This document shows positions 30,996 to 41,699 of a stretch of DNA of 64,000 nt, piece after piece. Source of the stretch: Closterium sp. Naga37s-1. Taxonomy: Eukaryota; Streptophyta; Zygnematophyceae; Desmidiales; Closteriaceae. The stretch is from assembly GCA_947471745.1 (NCBI GenBank), contig CANJKZ010001116.1:1314501-1378500 (forward strand). The letters are read 5' to 3'. The first letter of the stretch is position 1. The number at the start of each line of letters is the position of its first letter. The notes under the pieces are model-generated. The model was given only the letters and a program-made list of their open reading frames with translations. It did not search any database and was not told the origin of the DNA. The translations under genes and the position numbers were made by a program.

Positions 30996-33900
30996 AGGCA
31001 CAATGCCTAAAACAGTACAGAAACGCTGATGATCACCAGACTGAAGTGCCTTGGTGAATATATCAGCAGTGTTGGCCTGAGTGGCCACGTAAGCAAGACG
31101 AAGCTGACCACGCTGCTGCAACTCTCGAGCAAGGAAGTAACACAGAGCGATGTGCTTCGTTCTGTGCTCCGGTCTGTGCTCCTGACACAAGGCAATCATG
31201 GCCTTATTGTCTACGTATAGAACTGGAGAAGAACGAGGCCGCTCTCCCAAGCCGGTCAGCAGGTAGGTGAGCCAGCGTAACTCCTGTGCAGCCATGGCCA
31301 CTGCGTAGATCTCAGCCTCACAAATGGAACTGAGAACAGAAGACGAGCGGGTAGACCGCCAAGAAACAGAGCCGGAGCCAAGGCTGAAAGTGTAACCCTG
31401 TGACGACCGCTGCGTAGCCAAGTAGTCAACCCAAGAAGCGTCTGCGTGTCCAGTGAGGACAACTGGACCCCGTCCTCCAAGCACGAGCCCCATGCTCGAA
31501 GTACTGCACAAGTAGCGCAAACACCCTCTCAACGGCCTCCCAGTGCTCTGGTCGGTGTCTCCTGGGCGCAACGTAGCATGCTAGGATGCTAAGAGGGTAG
31601 GCAAGGTCAGGTCGAGTGCAGGTCATCAGGTACATGAGGCAGCCCACAAGCTCTGGATACGGGCCACTCGGCTCTACGGACTCGTGCGAAGGTGGAGCCG
31701 AGAGCGAGTAACCGGTAGGCTGAGGAGTGGACTGTGGCGAGGAGTATCGGAAGCCGAAGCGCTGAAGGACCTAGTGCACCATATGTGACTGAGACAGGGT
31801 GATGGTGCACCGTGCTCTGTCCCGTGTGATCTGCAAGCCAAGATAGCCACGCAGCTCACCCAGGTCAGCACAGGTGTGTCTCTTCTGCAGCTCCGACTTC
31901 ACAAGGGCCAGTGCCTCAGTGTCAGCAGTGGCAAAGACCAAGTCATGAGGACGTAGAACGGCAGCAGCGAAGTGTCGGTGCGTAGAAATAGCGACGGGTC
32001 AACAGTCGAAGGAGCAAACTCAAGAGCCGCAAGTGTCGTCCTCAGTGTGTCGTGCCACTCGCGAGGCACCTGGCGGAGACCGTAGACTGGCCGCCGGAGG
32101 CTCCACTGGGTACCCGCAGGAAAGAACCAAGTGAAGCCTGGTGGGCGGCGCAGCCAGATCTCCTCGTGCAGGCTGCCCTTCAAGAAAGCTGTGGTGAAGT
32201 CAAGAGAGTGCAGCACGTAGCTGAGCTGCGACGTGCAGCAACACCCAAAGAGTGGTCATCTTCGGGGTAGGGGAGAAGGTCTAGAAGAAGTCAACTCCCT
32301 GTCACTGACTGAAGCCTCGTGCAACGTAACGAGCCTTGAAGACAGGCGGAGAACCCGGAGGCCGCTTCACCCTGAAAATCCACATGCCATCGACTATGTT
32401 CGCCCCAGAAGGGGGAACTGCGTCGACGTAGGTGCCTGTGGACTTCCAGGATGCCATCTCTGCGTCCATGGTTGTCTGCCACTGAGAGGAGTAGGGATTT
32501 ATAATCGCCTCTGCGTAAGAGCGCGGGGTCGGGATGTTTGGTGCATCCGGATCTCCCTCAGGTGCAAGCAGCATGGCCACGAGATGAGGTATATCAGCTG
32601 CAAGACACTCAAAGTCCTCCTGCCTGTCCTCAAGGACGTTCGTGCCAAGAGCACACTCACCCCCGACGGACGGAGGACTGTCAGACTCAGACTCAGCAAC
32701 AAGACTAGTGGCATAGTCGAGACGACAGGCGGCAGCAAAATCAACAAGCTCAACAACTAGGGCAGACGCAGCAGTGGACTCAAACGAAGGGTCAGTGACA
32801 ACAGTGGCAAGAAGACGAGGGACAGTAGGATTGGCAACACGAGCTAAGTCAGACTCAGGGTCAGGAACGACAAGAAGAGAGGACTCAGGAGGAGGCGGCA
32901 AGGGAACTCGCAGTGGAACAGAGGAAGGACGAAGTGCCATAATGTGATTGCTGGGGACAAGAGGAAGACGCGGAAGAGGAACACGACGACCAGTGCAAAT
33001 AGCGCGAACAGGCGAGGCAGGACGAGACTCATGCTCACTACGCTCTGTAAAAGAGTCTGTCTGCTCAGCGTAAGGAGAAAGAGCAGGCAGTGGGGAGTCT
33101 GGCTGTAACTGTGGCTGCGACTGGTGGGGCAGTGGACTCAGTAAGCTAGGAGGAAGGCCAGTAGAAGACGGGAGACTAAGAACCTGGCGAAGGACCGAGT
33201 CGGGTGGCAGCAGAGACAAGGGCGGCGAACGAAAAACGGTCGCCATTGCACAATGCCTCCAGCACCAGTACGGCCAGCTCCAGCACCCCCAGCGCCAGCA
33301 CCTCCAGCTCCAAGGTCTCGAGCTCTAGCGCCTCCAGCTCCAGGGTCGACAGCTCTAGTGCCTCCAGCTCTAGCGCCTCCAGCTCCAGCGCCGCCACCGC
33401 CAGTGCCTCTAGCTCCAGCGCCTCCAGCGCCAGTGCCTCCAGCTCTAGCGCCTCCAACGCCAGGATCTCCAGCTCTAGCTCCTCCAGCTCCAGCGCCTCC
33501 AGCTCCAGTGCCTCCAGCTCCAGGGTCTCCAGCTTCAGTGCTTCCAACCCCACCAGCCCCAGCAGTTCCAGTACCTCTAGTACGAGCACCTCCAGGACCA
33601 GCAGCTCCAGCACCTCCGGTACCTCCAGCTCCAGCAGTAACTCCAGCACCTCCAAGACTAGTAGCTCCAGCACCTCCAGCTCCAGTGCCTCCAGCGGCAG
33701 AGCCTCCAGCTCCTGTAGCTCCACTCTGAAAACGTGTGCACTGAGCAAACCACTCGCGCAACTGCTGTGGTGAGAGAGGCTCCCGCGGGGGAGACACTCG
33801 TGGCGAGGCACCCGTAGGACCTCCAGCAGACGCAGTACCCCTAGGCTCAGCAACCCCAGACTCCACACCCTCAGACTCAGCACCCCCAGGCTCCGCACCC

Positions 33901-34018
33901 TTAGGCTCAGTACCCCCAGGCTCCGCACCCCCAGGCTCAGCACCCTCGGACTCCGCACCCCCAGGCTCAGCACCCTCGGACTCCGCACCCTCAGACTCAG
34001 CACCACCAAGCTCCGCAC
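30996..34018 (-). pseudogene. K pol, C-terminal half: linker, RT, RNase H
   Basis: Read on the minus strand, an INT-RT linker of repeated GGAEP/GAESE motifs (about 34018-33780) and a Gly/Ala-rich stretch lead into the RT N-terminal region (33246-32302; AMWIFRVKR-type block with the VDGMWIFRVKRPPGSPPVFK core). RT motifs continue in broken frames to 31899. RNase H (31571-30996) has TGHADASWVDY, SWRSTRSSSVLSSICEAEIY and YVDNKAMIALCQEHRPEHRT. Several frameshifts and stops are present, and the final codons are lost to the composite insertion at 30990. Confidence 0.85.
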
Positions 34019-34023
34019 TCACA

Positions 34024-35423
34024 TGTTGAATCAAGAAGGTTAAGTGAAGCCTAGGGTTTAGGCTTAGGAAAGTAGCGAGAGAAGATGCAAGCCAAAAGAG
34101 GGACTTCACTAATGAGAATAGAAAGTACAAATAGGTAAACAGCAACACAAGGAGGTGCACCACCAAACATGATGCAATATCTACACTACAACTGCAAACG
34201 ATTATATAAAATATGTAAACATATTTTGACACGCCCCCATAATTGATTGCAGGAGTAAGTGTAAAACGCCCCCTGACGGGGTGCACCAGGAGTGCAGCGG
34301 AAGAAACAGAAGCAAGCAAGTGCAGTAGTAGCCGGTGCAGGAGTGGCAAATACAACTGTAGCACGCCCTCAGCCAAGGCAGAAGCAGTAGCAGGTGTAGG
34401 GGCGGCAGGTCGCCTGAGGAGCAGGCTCTGTGGCTGCAACATGCAGCAGGACAGCAGCGGCTCAACGGCAGCACCTGCAGGCCCCAGCAGCAGACAGCAG
34501 AAACAAGGGCAGGTGGCGGCAGGGGCGGCAGCAGGAGGTGCCACGGTAGCAGCGGGTGGCAGCTGCAGATGCTTGACTGTTTTCCCACCACCCTCTCTTA
34601 CCCTCCCCCCCACAGCAGCACGAGCGGCAGTGAGAGAGAGAGGAGGGGTGGCTGCTGGCTTTGCAGAATCTCTCTCGCCACCCTCTCACACTCCCCCCGT
34701 TTCCCCTCACCCTCCCCCCGCAACCTCTCCCCCCCCCTCACGGCGGACCCCGCTGAAGGGAGGGGTAGGACGGGCTGCAGGCAACTCACACCCGCCACCC
34801 CCACATCTCCCTCCCCCCACGGCGGAAGCTGCGGAAGGGAAAGGGGGGGCGGCGTTAGCTGCTGCTCATGCAGGTGCTGGCGACGGGGGCTGGTGCTGGC
34901 GCACACGGCCGTGCGCGGGTGCGCACGGTCGTACGCGGCTGCGCGCAGCAATGCGCGCCCGTACGCAGCTGCGCGCGGCTGCTGCTGTGTTCGTGACAGA
35001 ACGGGGTGGGGCAGGCAACGCGCGCGACGAGCAGGGCGCAACGGGCGTGACGGGGAGGGCGCCAAGGACGAGACCGTTTCGACGGTCGCGACCGTTGCAG
35101 CCGTCGTAACTACGGCCGCAACGGGGGGCGTGATGAGCGCCATGAGCGGGGGGATACGTGGTGGGCCCATGGGGAAAATAAAATAGGTCTTAGGACAACC
35201 TAGCTCTTAATACCATGTTGAATCAAGAAGGTTAAGTGAAGCCTAGGGTTTAGGCTTAGGAAAGTAGCGAGAGAAGATGCAAGCCAAAAGAGGGACTTCA
35301 CTAATGAGAATAGAAAGTACAAATAGGTAAACAGCAACACAAGGAGGTGCACCACCAAACATGATGCAATATCTACACTACAACTGCAAACGATTATATA
35401 AAATATGTAAACATATTTTGACA
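34024..35423 (-). mobile_element. Non-autonomous LTR element P with identical LTRs
   Basis: LTRs at 34024-34231 and 35216-35423 are 208 bp each and identical by eye (TGTTGAATCAAGAAGG ... ATATTTTGACA). The primer site beside the right LTR reads TGGTATTAAGAGCTAGG on the minus strand, and a CGCCCCCAT polypurine complement follows the left LTR. The 984-bp interior is GC-rich with low-complexity repeats and no gag, RT or integrase motif. Flanks TCACA and TCGCA are an imperfect target duplication. It needs proteins from another element; the identical LTRs indicate the most recent insertion in the window. Confidence 0.88.
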
Positions 35424-37561
35424 TCGCAGGCTCAACACCCCTAGACGCAACACTCCCAGACGCGGGCTGGGCCCCACACGTCCATGTGGAGAGTCTGTAG
35501 AGGAGCAGTCGTCAGGGGAAATGAGGAGGAGTGAGGAGCGACGCGCTGCCGCCCCTCGTCGCAAGGAAGGCAGGGCGGGGCAGGCGAGGGCGGGAGGGGA
35601 GGCAGAGACCTGGGAAGACCAGAAAAAGGGAGGCGGGAGTGCATGCCATGAAGGCTTAGCAGGGAGGGGTGACCAAGGCGGTGGTGCCACAGGAGAGTCT
35701 GGTGTGATAGGAGGCGACACGAGTAGGGGGGTGCTACCGGACCTGACGCGGACACCTGGGCAGACGCAGCTACCTGAGGAGGCTCAGTAGTCAGTGTGTA
35801 CAGACTCGACCCAGGCCGACGGGTGAACGTGGCCAGGTGACGGCCCATCCGTGTACACGTGCAGATCAACACACGATGAACCCCAGAAGTGGTGGTAGTG
35901 ACCATCGCATCCTGGAGGGCAGCGGTACTCAACAAGTTTGTAGAGAACGAGGGGAGGTGAAGACCTGAGAGTGAGCCGGACGGAACCGCCGGACACGGGA
36001 GAACAGTGGAGGAACGAGCAAGAACTGGGCCCCCTCAGGGGTCAGCCAGTCTGACCGGAACAGGTGCACAGAGAGGAGTGAGGGTGGTACTTTCGCGAAA
36101 GAAGCAGCGGGAAGCACTTGAGTCAAGCGTGAAGGTTTGCAAGGCCTCAGCAAGCACAGTACCATGGAGAGAAGACTCACTAGCACTTAGAGCAGCAGCC
36201 TCTATACCTGGGTCAAGTGGCACACACTGGTAACAGTCACCCTCAGCACTAACAGACAAGGCATACATGGCAGCAAGGACAGCATCATAGTCAAGAGCAA
36301 AGATATCAACTCCAGACCTAAGCAGCTCTGCCCAGCGGGGGCGCTCAGCCTCGTCACCAAACTCTGCGCGCCAAGCGTCGTCAAGGCGGGAGAAGCAGCG
36401 GTGCTGAGAGTGAAACTTCGCGCATGTCTGACCAGCACGGTCACCCGTGCGAATGACATACAAGTAGCGAACACTACCCTTAGACACCCGACGCTGAGAA
36501 AACCACTCACGAAGCTGCTGGGGCGAAGGGGTCTCGCTCCGACGCTGCTGCTGCTGCCTTTGGCCACCGCCAGAACCTCCCCTTTAAACAACTCCACCCC
36601 AACTGCCACCACTCCCACTGCTGCCACTACCGCCACCCCCACCGCTGCCACCACCACCGCCACCGAAGCCCCCACTCCCGCCACCACTCCCACCGCTGCC
36701 ACCACCTCCGCCACCTCCACCGCCTCCACTGCCGCCACCATCACCACCCCCGCTGCCACGACCACCACTCTTGCCACCCTTGCCCTTGCTGCTATGGCAC
36801 TTCCCACTAAGAGCAGAAGCAGCCCTGATATCCTCAGCACCAACGATGTCAACAGCAGCAGAAGAAGCGTAGGAGGGGGCAAGGGGGGAGGGGGAACACC
36901 CCTCAAAGAAGGGTGTGCGAGGAGTGCCACGAGCAGCACCTACAGCGACTACGCTAGTCTCAGCTACAAGGAGGTGCTGCTCGAGCAGGTCGACAGTGAG
37001 GTCAGTGGGGTCAAGTGCGAGAAAGTGGTCCCTAACAGCGCGAAGAGAGTCAGGGAGGCGGGTAACTATGAAGTAGAGAGTGATGTACATCGGGGGCGGG
37101 TTCCTGTCTAGGAACTCGGCTGGGAGGGCAGAGCGGTAGGGAGCGTCGCTAGTGCGAAGGTGGGTAACTAGGTCCTCGACTGTGGCAAAGGCTGAAAGCT
37201 CAGGAAACAGGTAGGGCAGGATAAGGCGGCCGAGAGCAGCAGTGGCAGGGGAGGAGTAACGAGTGACTACAGCGTCATACAGGGACTTAGCTGTCTTGTG
37301 CTGGCCAAAGTGAGCGCGTTCGGCTAACAGCAGGTGGTTGCAAACGGCTAAGCGAGCAGCAGCGTCACGGGTAAGCCACTGTGAGCGAGTCGCACTGTCA
37401 GCTGTGGCGGGAGGGGCGAGAGAGGCTCCAGACATGTGGTCAAACAATGAAACGGTGTCTCTAGAATCGCTCAGTAGGTACAGCTGTAAGTCGTCGAGCC
37501 ACGTATCGAACTGGATCGAACAACCCTCATGATTGAAGGTGAGTACACTGAGAGAAGCCAT
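35424..37561 (-). pseudogene. K gag, protease and truncated integrase
   Basis: Gag starts at the ATG at 37561 (MASLSVLTFNHEGCSIQFDT), continues through MYITLYFIVTRLPDSLRAVR and ends in a Gly-rich tract, where the frame breaks (about 36590). A zinc-knuckle-like region follows (YVIRTGDRAGQTCAKFHSQH; its first Cys is lost), then a protease with FTLDSSASRCFF (DSG changed to DSS) and the integrase HHCC domain (LWHHRLGHPSL). Integrase stops after HMDVWGPARV, which is joined directly to linker sequence at about 35460, so the whole catalytic core is deleted. Confidence 0.85.
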
Positions 37562-38187
37562 AGCGGGCAGAGCAGGGTGGCGCGCGACCAGCAGGGCAGC
37601 ATGCAGGCAGGGCGGCGCGCGAGCACTAGGGAAGCGCGCAGGGCAGGGCAGGGCAGGGCGGCGCACGGCTAGGGCAGGGCGGTGCGGAGGCCAGCATGGC
37701 GGCACACAGAAGGGCGGGCAGCAGCAGGGCGGCTCGGGCAGGAGGGCGCCGGCCAGTAGGGCTGCGCGCAGCAGGGCGGGCAGCAGCCGGGCGGCGCATG
37801 CAGCAGAGCGGCGCGCAACAGGGAACCGGCCAGCAGGGCTGCGCGCAGCAGGGCGGCGCACGGGTGCAAAGGGCGGCGCGCGGGCTGCAAGGGGCGGCGA
37901 GCGGGCTGCCAAAGGGCGGCGCGCGGGCTGCAAGGGGCGGCGAGCGGGCTGCAAACGAGCAGCGTGGCGGCCAGCAGGGCGGCGCGCGGGCTGCAAATGG
38001 CGGCGCGCGGGCTGCAAAGGGCGGCGCGATGGGCTGCAAAGGGCGGTGCGCAGGCTGCTAAGGGCGGCACAGCGGCCAGCAAGGCGGCGTGACAGGTAGG
38101 GCAGGGCGGCAGGGTAGCTAGTGGGGCAGCGCTCTGTGGTGGGCCCTAAAAAAAATCGGTCCTAGAACAAGACCTGCTCTGAAACCA
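37562..38187 (-). repeat. K untranslated leader: GC-rich degenerate tandem repeats
   Basis: Between gag ATG and primer site lie about 600 bp of repeated GGGCGGCGCGCGGGCTGCAA and CAGCAGGGCGGCGCG-type units. Frames are open by composition only. Equivalent leaders occur in Q, E1, F1 and J. Confidence 0.75.
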
Positions 38188-38319
38188 TGTCAGAATACTG
38201 AACGAGAATGATTGCATTGAACAGAAAGTTGGGTACAAGTACTAACCCTAGTTGGTTTGTACCCCTTATGGGCTACCCCACTACAGCCTACACAATGTAA
38301 GCACTATAACATTTTGACA
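38188..38319 (-). repeat. K 5' LTR
   Basis: 132 bp, TG...CA ends, followed on the right by the target duplication gtatg. On the minus strand it contains TGTAGTGGGGTAGCCCATAA, a core shared with the F1 LTR. Confidence 0.9.
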
Positions 38320-38365
38320 GTATGGTACTCGCTTCAGGGTAAAACTCGTTATGAAGACGGTAACC

Positions 38366-40524
38366 CTGGAGACGGACTGCACGGATCCAAGGGATCAAGA
38401 CATCAGGGACCTCACCCTTGCTGCGCAAGGGGAAGACCGTGGTGTAACGTGTGTAGTCGTCAACAACCAGCAGAAAGTAGCGCTCGCGGTCCCGTCCACT
38501 GATGCGGGCTGTGCCCCACACGTCCATGTGGAGAGTCTGTAGGGGAGTAGACGTCGGGGGAAACGAGGAGGAGTGAGGAGCGACGCGCTGCCGCCCCTCG
38601 ACGCAAGGAAGGCAGGGCGGGGCAGGCGAGGGCGGGAGGGGAGGCAGAGACCTGGGAAGACCAGAAACAAGGAGGCGGGAGTGCATGCCACGAAGGCGAG
38701 GCAGGGAGGGGTGACCAAGGCGGTGGTGCCACAGGAGAGTCTGGTGCGACAGGAGGCGACATGAGTAGGGGGCTGCTATCGGACCTGACGCGGACACCTG
38801 AGCAGACGCAGCTACCTGAGGAGGCTCAGTAGTCAGTGTGTACAGACTCGACCCAGGCCAACGGGTGAACGTGGCCAGGTGACGGCCCGTCCGTGTACAC
38901 GTGCAGATCGAGACACGCTGATCCCCATGAGTGGTGGTAGTGACCATCGCATCCTGGAGGGCAGCGGTACTCACCAAGTTTGTAGAGAATGAGGGGACGT
39001 GAAGACCTGAGAGTGAGCCGAACGGAACTGCTGGACACGGGAGAACAGTGGAGGAACGGGCAAGAACTGGGCCCCCTGAGGGGTCAGCCAGTCTGACCGG
39101 AACAGGTGCAGGGAGTGGAGTGCGGGTGGTACTGTCGTGAAAGGAACAATGGGAAGCACCTGAGTCAAGCGTGAAGGTGTGCAAGGCCTCAGCAGGCGCA
39201 GTACCAGGGAGAGCAGACTCACTAGCACCTAGAGCAGCAGCCTCTATACCTGGGTCGGGCGACACACACAGGTAACAGTCACCCTCAGCACTAACAGACA
39301 AGGCATACACGGCAGCAAGGATAGCATCATAGTCAAGAGCAAAGATATCAACTCCAGACCTAAGCAGCTCTAGCTAGCGGGGGCGCTCAGCCTCGTCACC
39401 AAACTCTGTGCGCCAAGTGTCGTCAAGGCGGGAGAAGCAGCGGTGCTGAGTGTGAAGCTTCCCGCATGTCTTACCAGCGCGGTCACCTGTGCAAATGACA
39501 TACGGGCAGCGAACACTACCCCCAGACGCCCCACGTTGAGCAAACCTCTCACAAAGCTGCTGAGGCGTAGGGGTCTTGCTCTGATGCTACTGCTGCTGCC
39601 TCTGGCCACAGCCAGAACCTCCCCTCTGATCAGCTCCACCCAGACCGCCACCACTTCCGCCGCAACCACTCCCACTGCCGCCACCACTGCCACCCCCACC
39701 CCCACCACTGCCACCACCGCCGCCACCGAAGCCCCCACTCCCGCCACCACTCCCACCGCTGCCACCACCTCCTCCACCTCCACCGCCTCCAGTGCAGCCA
39801 CCACCACCACCCTCGCTGCCACGGCCACCACTCTTGCCACCCTTGCTCTTGCTGCTGCGGCGCTTCCCACTAAGAGCAGAAGGAGCCTTGACATCCTCAG
39901 CACCAAGGATGTCAACAGCAGCAGAAGAAGCGTAGGAGGGGTCAAGGGGGGAGGGGGAACACCCCTCAAAGAAGGGTGTGCGAGGAGTGCCACGAGCAGC
40001 ACCTACAGCGACTACGCTAGTCTCAGCTGCAAGGAGGTGCTTCTCGAGCAGGTCGACAGTGAGGTCTGTGGGGTCAAGAGCGCGAAAGTGGTCCCTGACT
40101 ACGCGAAGAGAGTCAGGGAGGCGGGTGACTATGAAGTAGAGAGTGATGTACATCGGGGGGTGGGGGGGGGGGGGGGGGGTTCCTGTCTAGGAACTCGGCT
40201 GGGAGGGCAGAGCGGTAGCGAGCGTCGCTAGTGCCAAGGTGGGTAACTAGGTCCTTGACTGTGGCAAAGGCTGACAGCTCGGGAAACAGGTAGGCCAGGA
40301 TAAGGCGGCCGAGAGCAGCAGTGGCAAGGGAGGAGTAACGAGCGACTACAACGTCGTACAGGGCCTCAGCTGTCTTGTGCTGGCCAAAGTGAGGGCGTTC
40401 GGCTAACGGCAGGTGGTTGCAAACGGCTAAGCAAGCAGCAGCATCACGGGTAAGCCACTGTGAGCGAGTCGCACTGTCAGCTGTGGCGGGAGGGGCGAGA
40501 GAGGCTCCAGACATGTGGTCAAAC
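38366..40524 (-). pseudogene. Q gag (most), protease, integrase N-terminal part
   Basis: Minus-strand reading: gag from 40514 (MSGASLAPPATADSATRSQW), a frameshift at the homopolymer 40155-40179 (G6-T-G18 on the plus strand), MYITLYFIVTRLPDSLRVVR, a Gly-rich tract, a zinc-knuckle-like CPYVICTG...CGKLHTQHRC region in another frame, then 39310-38366 in one frame with protease FTLDSGASHCSF, LWHHRLGHPSLPRLRGMHSR, HMDVWGTARI and a core start DDYTRYTTVFPLRSKGEVPD. The reading ends at WIRAV, where similarity stops. Confidence 0.82.
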
Positions 40525-40657
40525 TGTCAAACTTATATATAGCTTACATTTTTGGAGGCTATAGTGGGGTAGCCCATAAGGGGTACAACCCAATTAGGGT
40601 TAGTACTTGTACCTAACTCTTTGCTAGTTCATTCATTCTCGTTCGTTATTTCTAACA
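40525..40657 (+). repeat. F1 5' LTR and adjacent primer site
   Basis: Begins TGTCAAACTTATATATAGC and ends TATTTCTAACA. The initiator tRNA-Met-like primer site TGGTTTCAGAGC starts at 40658. Confidence 0.93.
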
Positions 40658-40689
40658 TGGTTTCAGAGCAGGTCCCTCGCTAGGACCGC

Positions 40690-41640
40690 CTTTTTTTTTC
40701 CTTGGGCCCACCATCTGCTGCCCTGCGAGTAGCCCCTAGGCCCCGGCCCCTTGGTCCCAGCCCCGTTGCTCGTCGCTCCCCTAGTACCGTCGCGCCCCTT
40801 GGCCCCGGTTCCGGCCCGTCGCGCCCCTAGGCCCCGGTCACGGCCCGTCGCTCCCCTAGGCCCGTCGTGCCCCTAGGCCCCGGTTCCGGCCCGTCGCGCC
40901 CCTGGGCCCCGGTTCCGGCCCGTCGCGCCCCTAGGCCCCGGTCCCGACCTGTCGCTCCCCTAGGCCCGTCGCGCCCCTACGCCCGTCCCGCCCCTACGCT
41001 CGTCGCGCCCCTACGCCCCGGTCCCGGCCCGTCGCGCCCCTAGGCCCCGGTTCCGGCCTGTCGCGCCCCGGTCCCGACCCGTCGCTCCCCTAGGCCCGTC
41101 GCGCCCCTAGGCCCCGATCCCGGCCCATCGCTCCCCCAGGCCCGTCGTGCCCCTAGGCCCCAGTTCCGACCCGTCGCGCCCCTACACCCGTCGCGCCCCT
41201 ACGCCCCGGTCCCGGCCCGTCGCTCCCCTAGGCGTGTCGCGCCCCTAGGCCCCGGTTCCGGCCCGTCGCTCCCCCAGGCCCGTCGTGCCCCTAGGCCCCG
41301 GTTCCGACCCGTCGCGCCCCTACGCCTCGGTCCCGGCCCGTCGCTCCCCTAGGTCCGTCGGCCCCTTGACCCCTTGGCCCTTTTGTTCCTGGCCCCGCGG
41401 CCCGACGCCCCTAGGCACCCGGCCCCTCGGCCCCTTCGCCCCTGGCCCCAAGGCCTGTCTCCCCTAGGCCCCCCGCCCCTCGGCCCCTCGGCCCCTTCGG
41501 TTCTGGCCCCGCGGCCCGTCACCCCTCGGCCCCCCCGGCCCCTTGGCCCCTCGGCCCCTTTGTTCCTGGCCTTGTGGCCCGTTGCCCCTAGGCCCCCAGG
41601 CCCCTTGGCCCCTTCGTTCCTGACCCCTCTGCTACTACCG
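40690..41640 (+). repeat. F1 untranslated leader: GC-rich tandem repeats
   Basis: Nearly 1 kb of degenerate units built from CCCGTCGCGCCCCTAGGCCC and CCCGGTTCCGGCCCGTCGC, with a later stretch of CCCTTGGCCCCTCGG-type units. It is not coding, since the gag ATG follows at 41700. Confidence 0.8.
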
Positions 41641-41699
41641 CTCCTGCTGCTGCTACTGCTGCTACTGCTACTACTGCTGCTCCTGCGTGCTGTGCCACT

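Larger units (their letters stand above)
26824..38319 (-). mobile_element. Copia element K, carrying nested insertions
   Basis: The 5' LTR is at 38188-38319 (TGTCAGAATACTGAACGAG ... ATTTTGACA), with a primer site next to it reading TGGTTTCAGAGCAGG on the minus strand, close to the initiator tRNA-Met 3' end. At the left end only the first ~19 bp of the 3' LTR survive (26824-26842) before the 3' untranslated region. Both ends are bordered by gtatg (26819-26823 and 38320-38324), so the insertion limits are firm. K contains a composite insertion at 27040-30990 and element P at 34024-35423. Its coding regions are broken (separate entries). Confidence 0.9.

Noticed and set aside
33204..33773. Ser/Ala-rich plus-strand ORF
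   Set aside because: It is the antisense of the repetitive integrase-RT linker of element K.
37533..38099. GC-rich ORFs with Ala/Arg/Gly repeats in both strands
   Set aside because: They are leader repeats of K lying before the gag ATG; similar ORFs at 55549-56209 and 51663-52150 were rejected for the same reason.
26824..38319. K as one full-length intact retrotransposon
   Set aside because: Its 3' LTR is truncated, the integrase core is deleted, the protease active site is changed and it holds other insertions.
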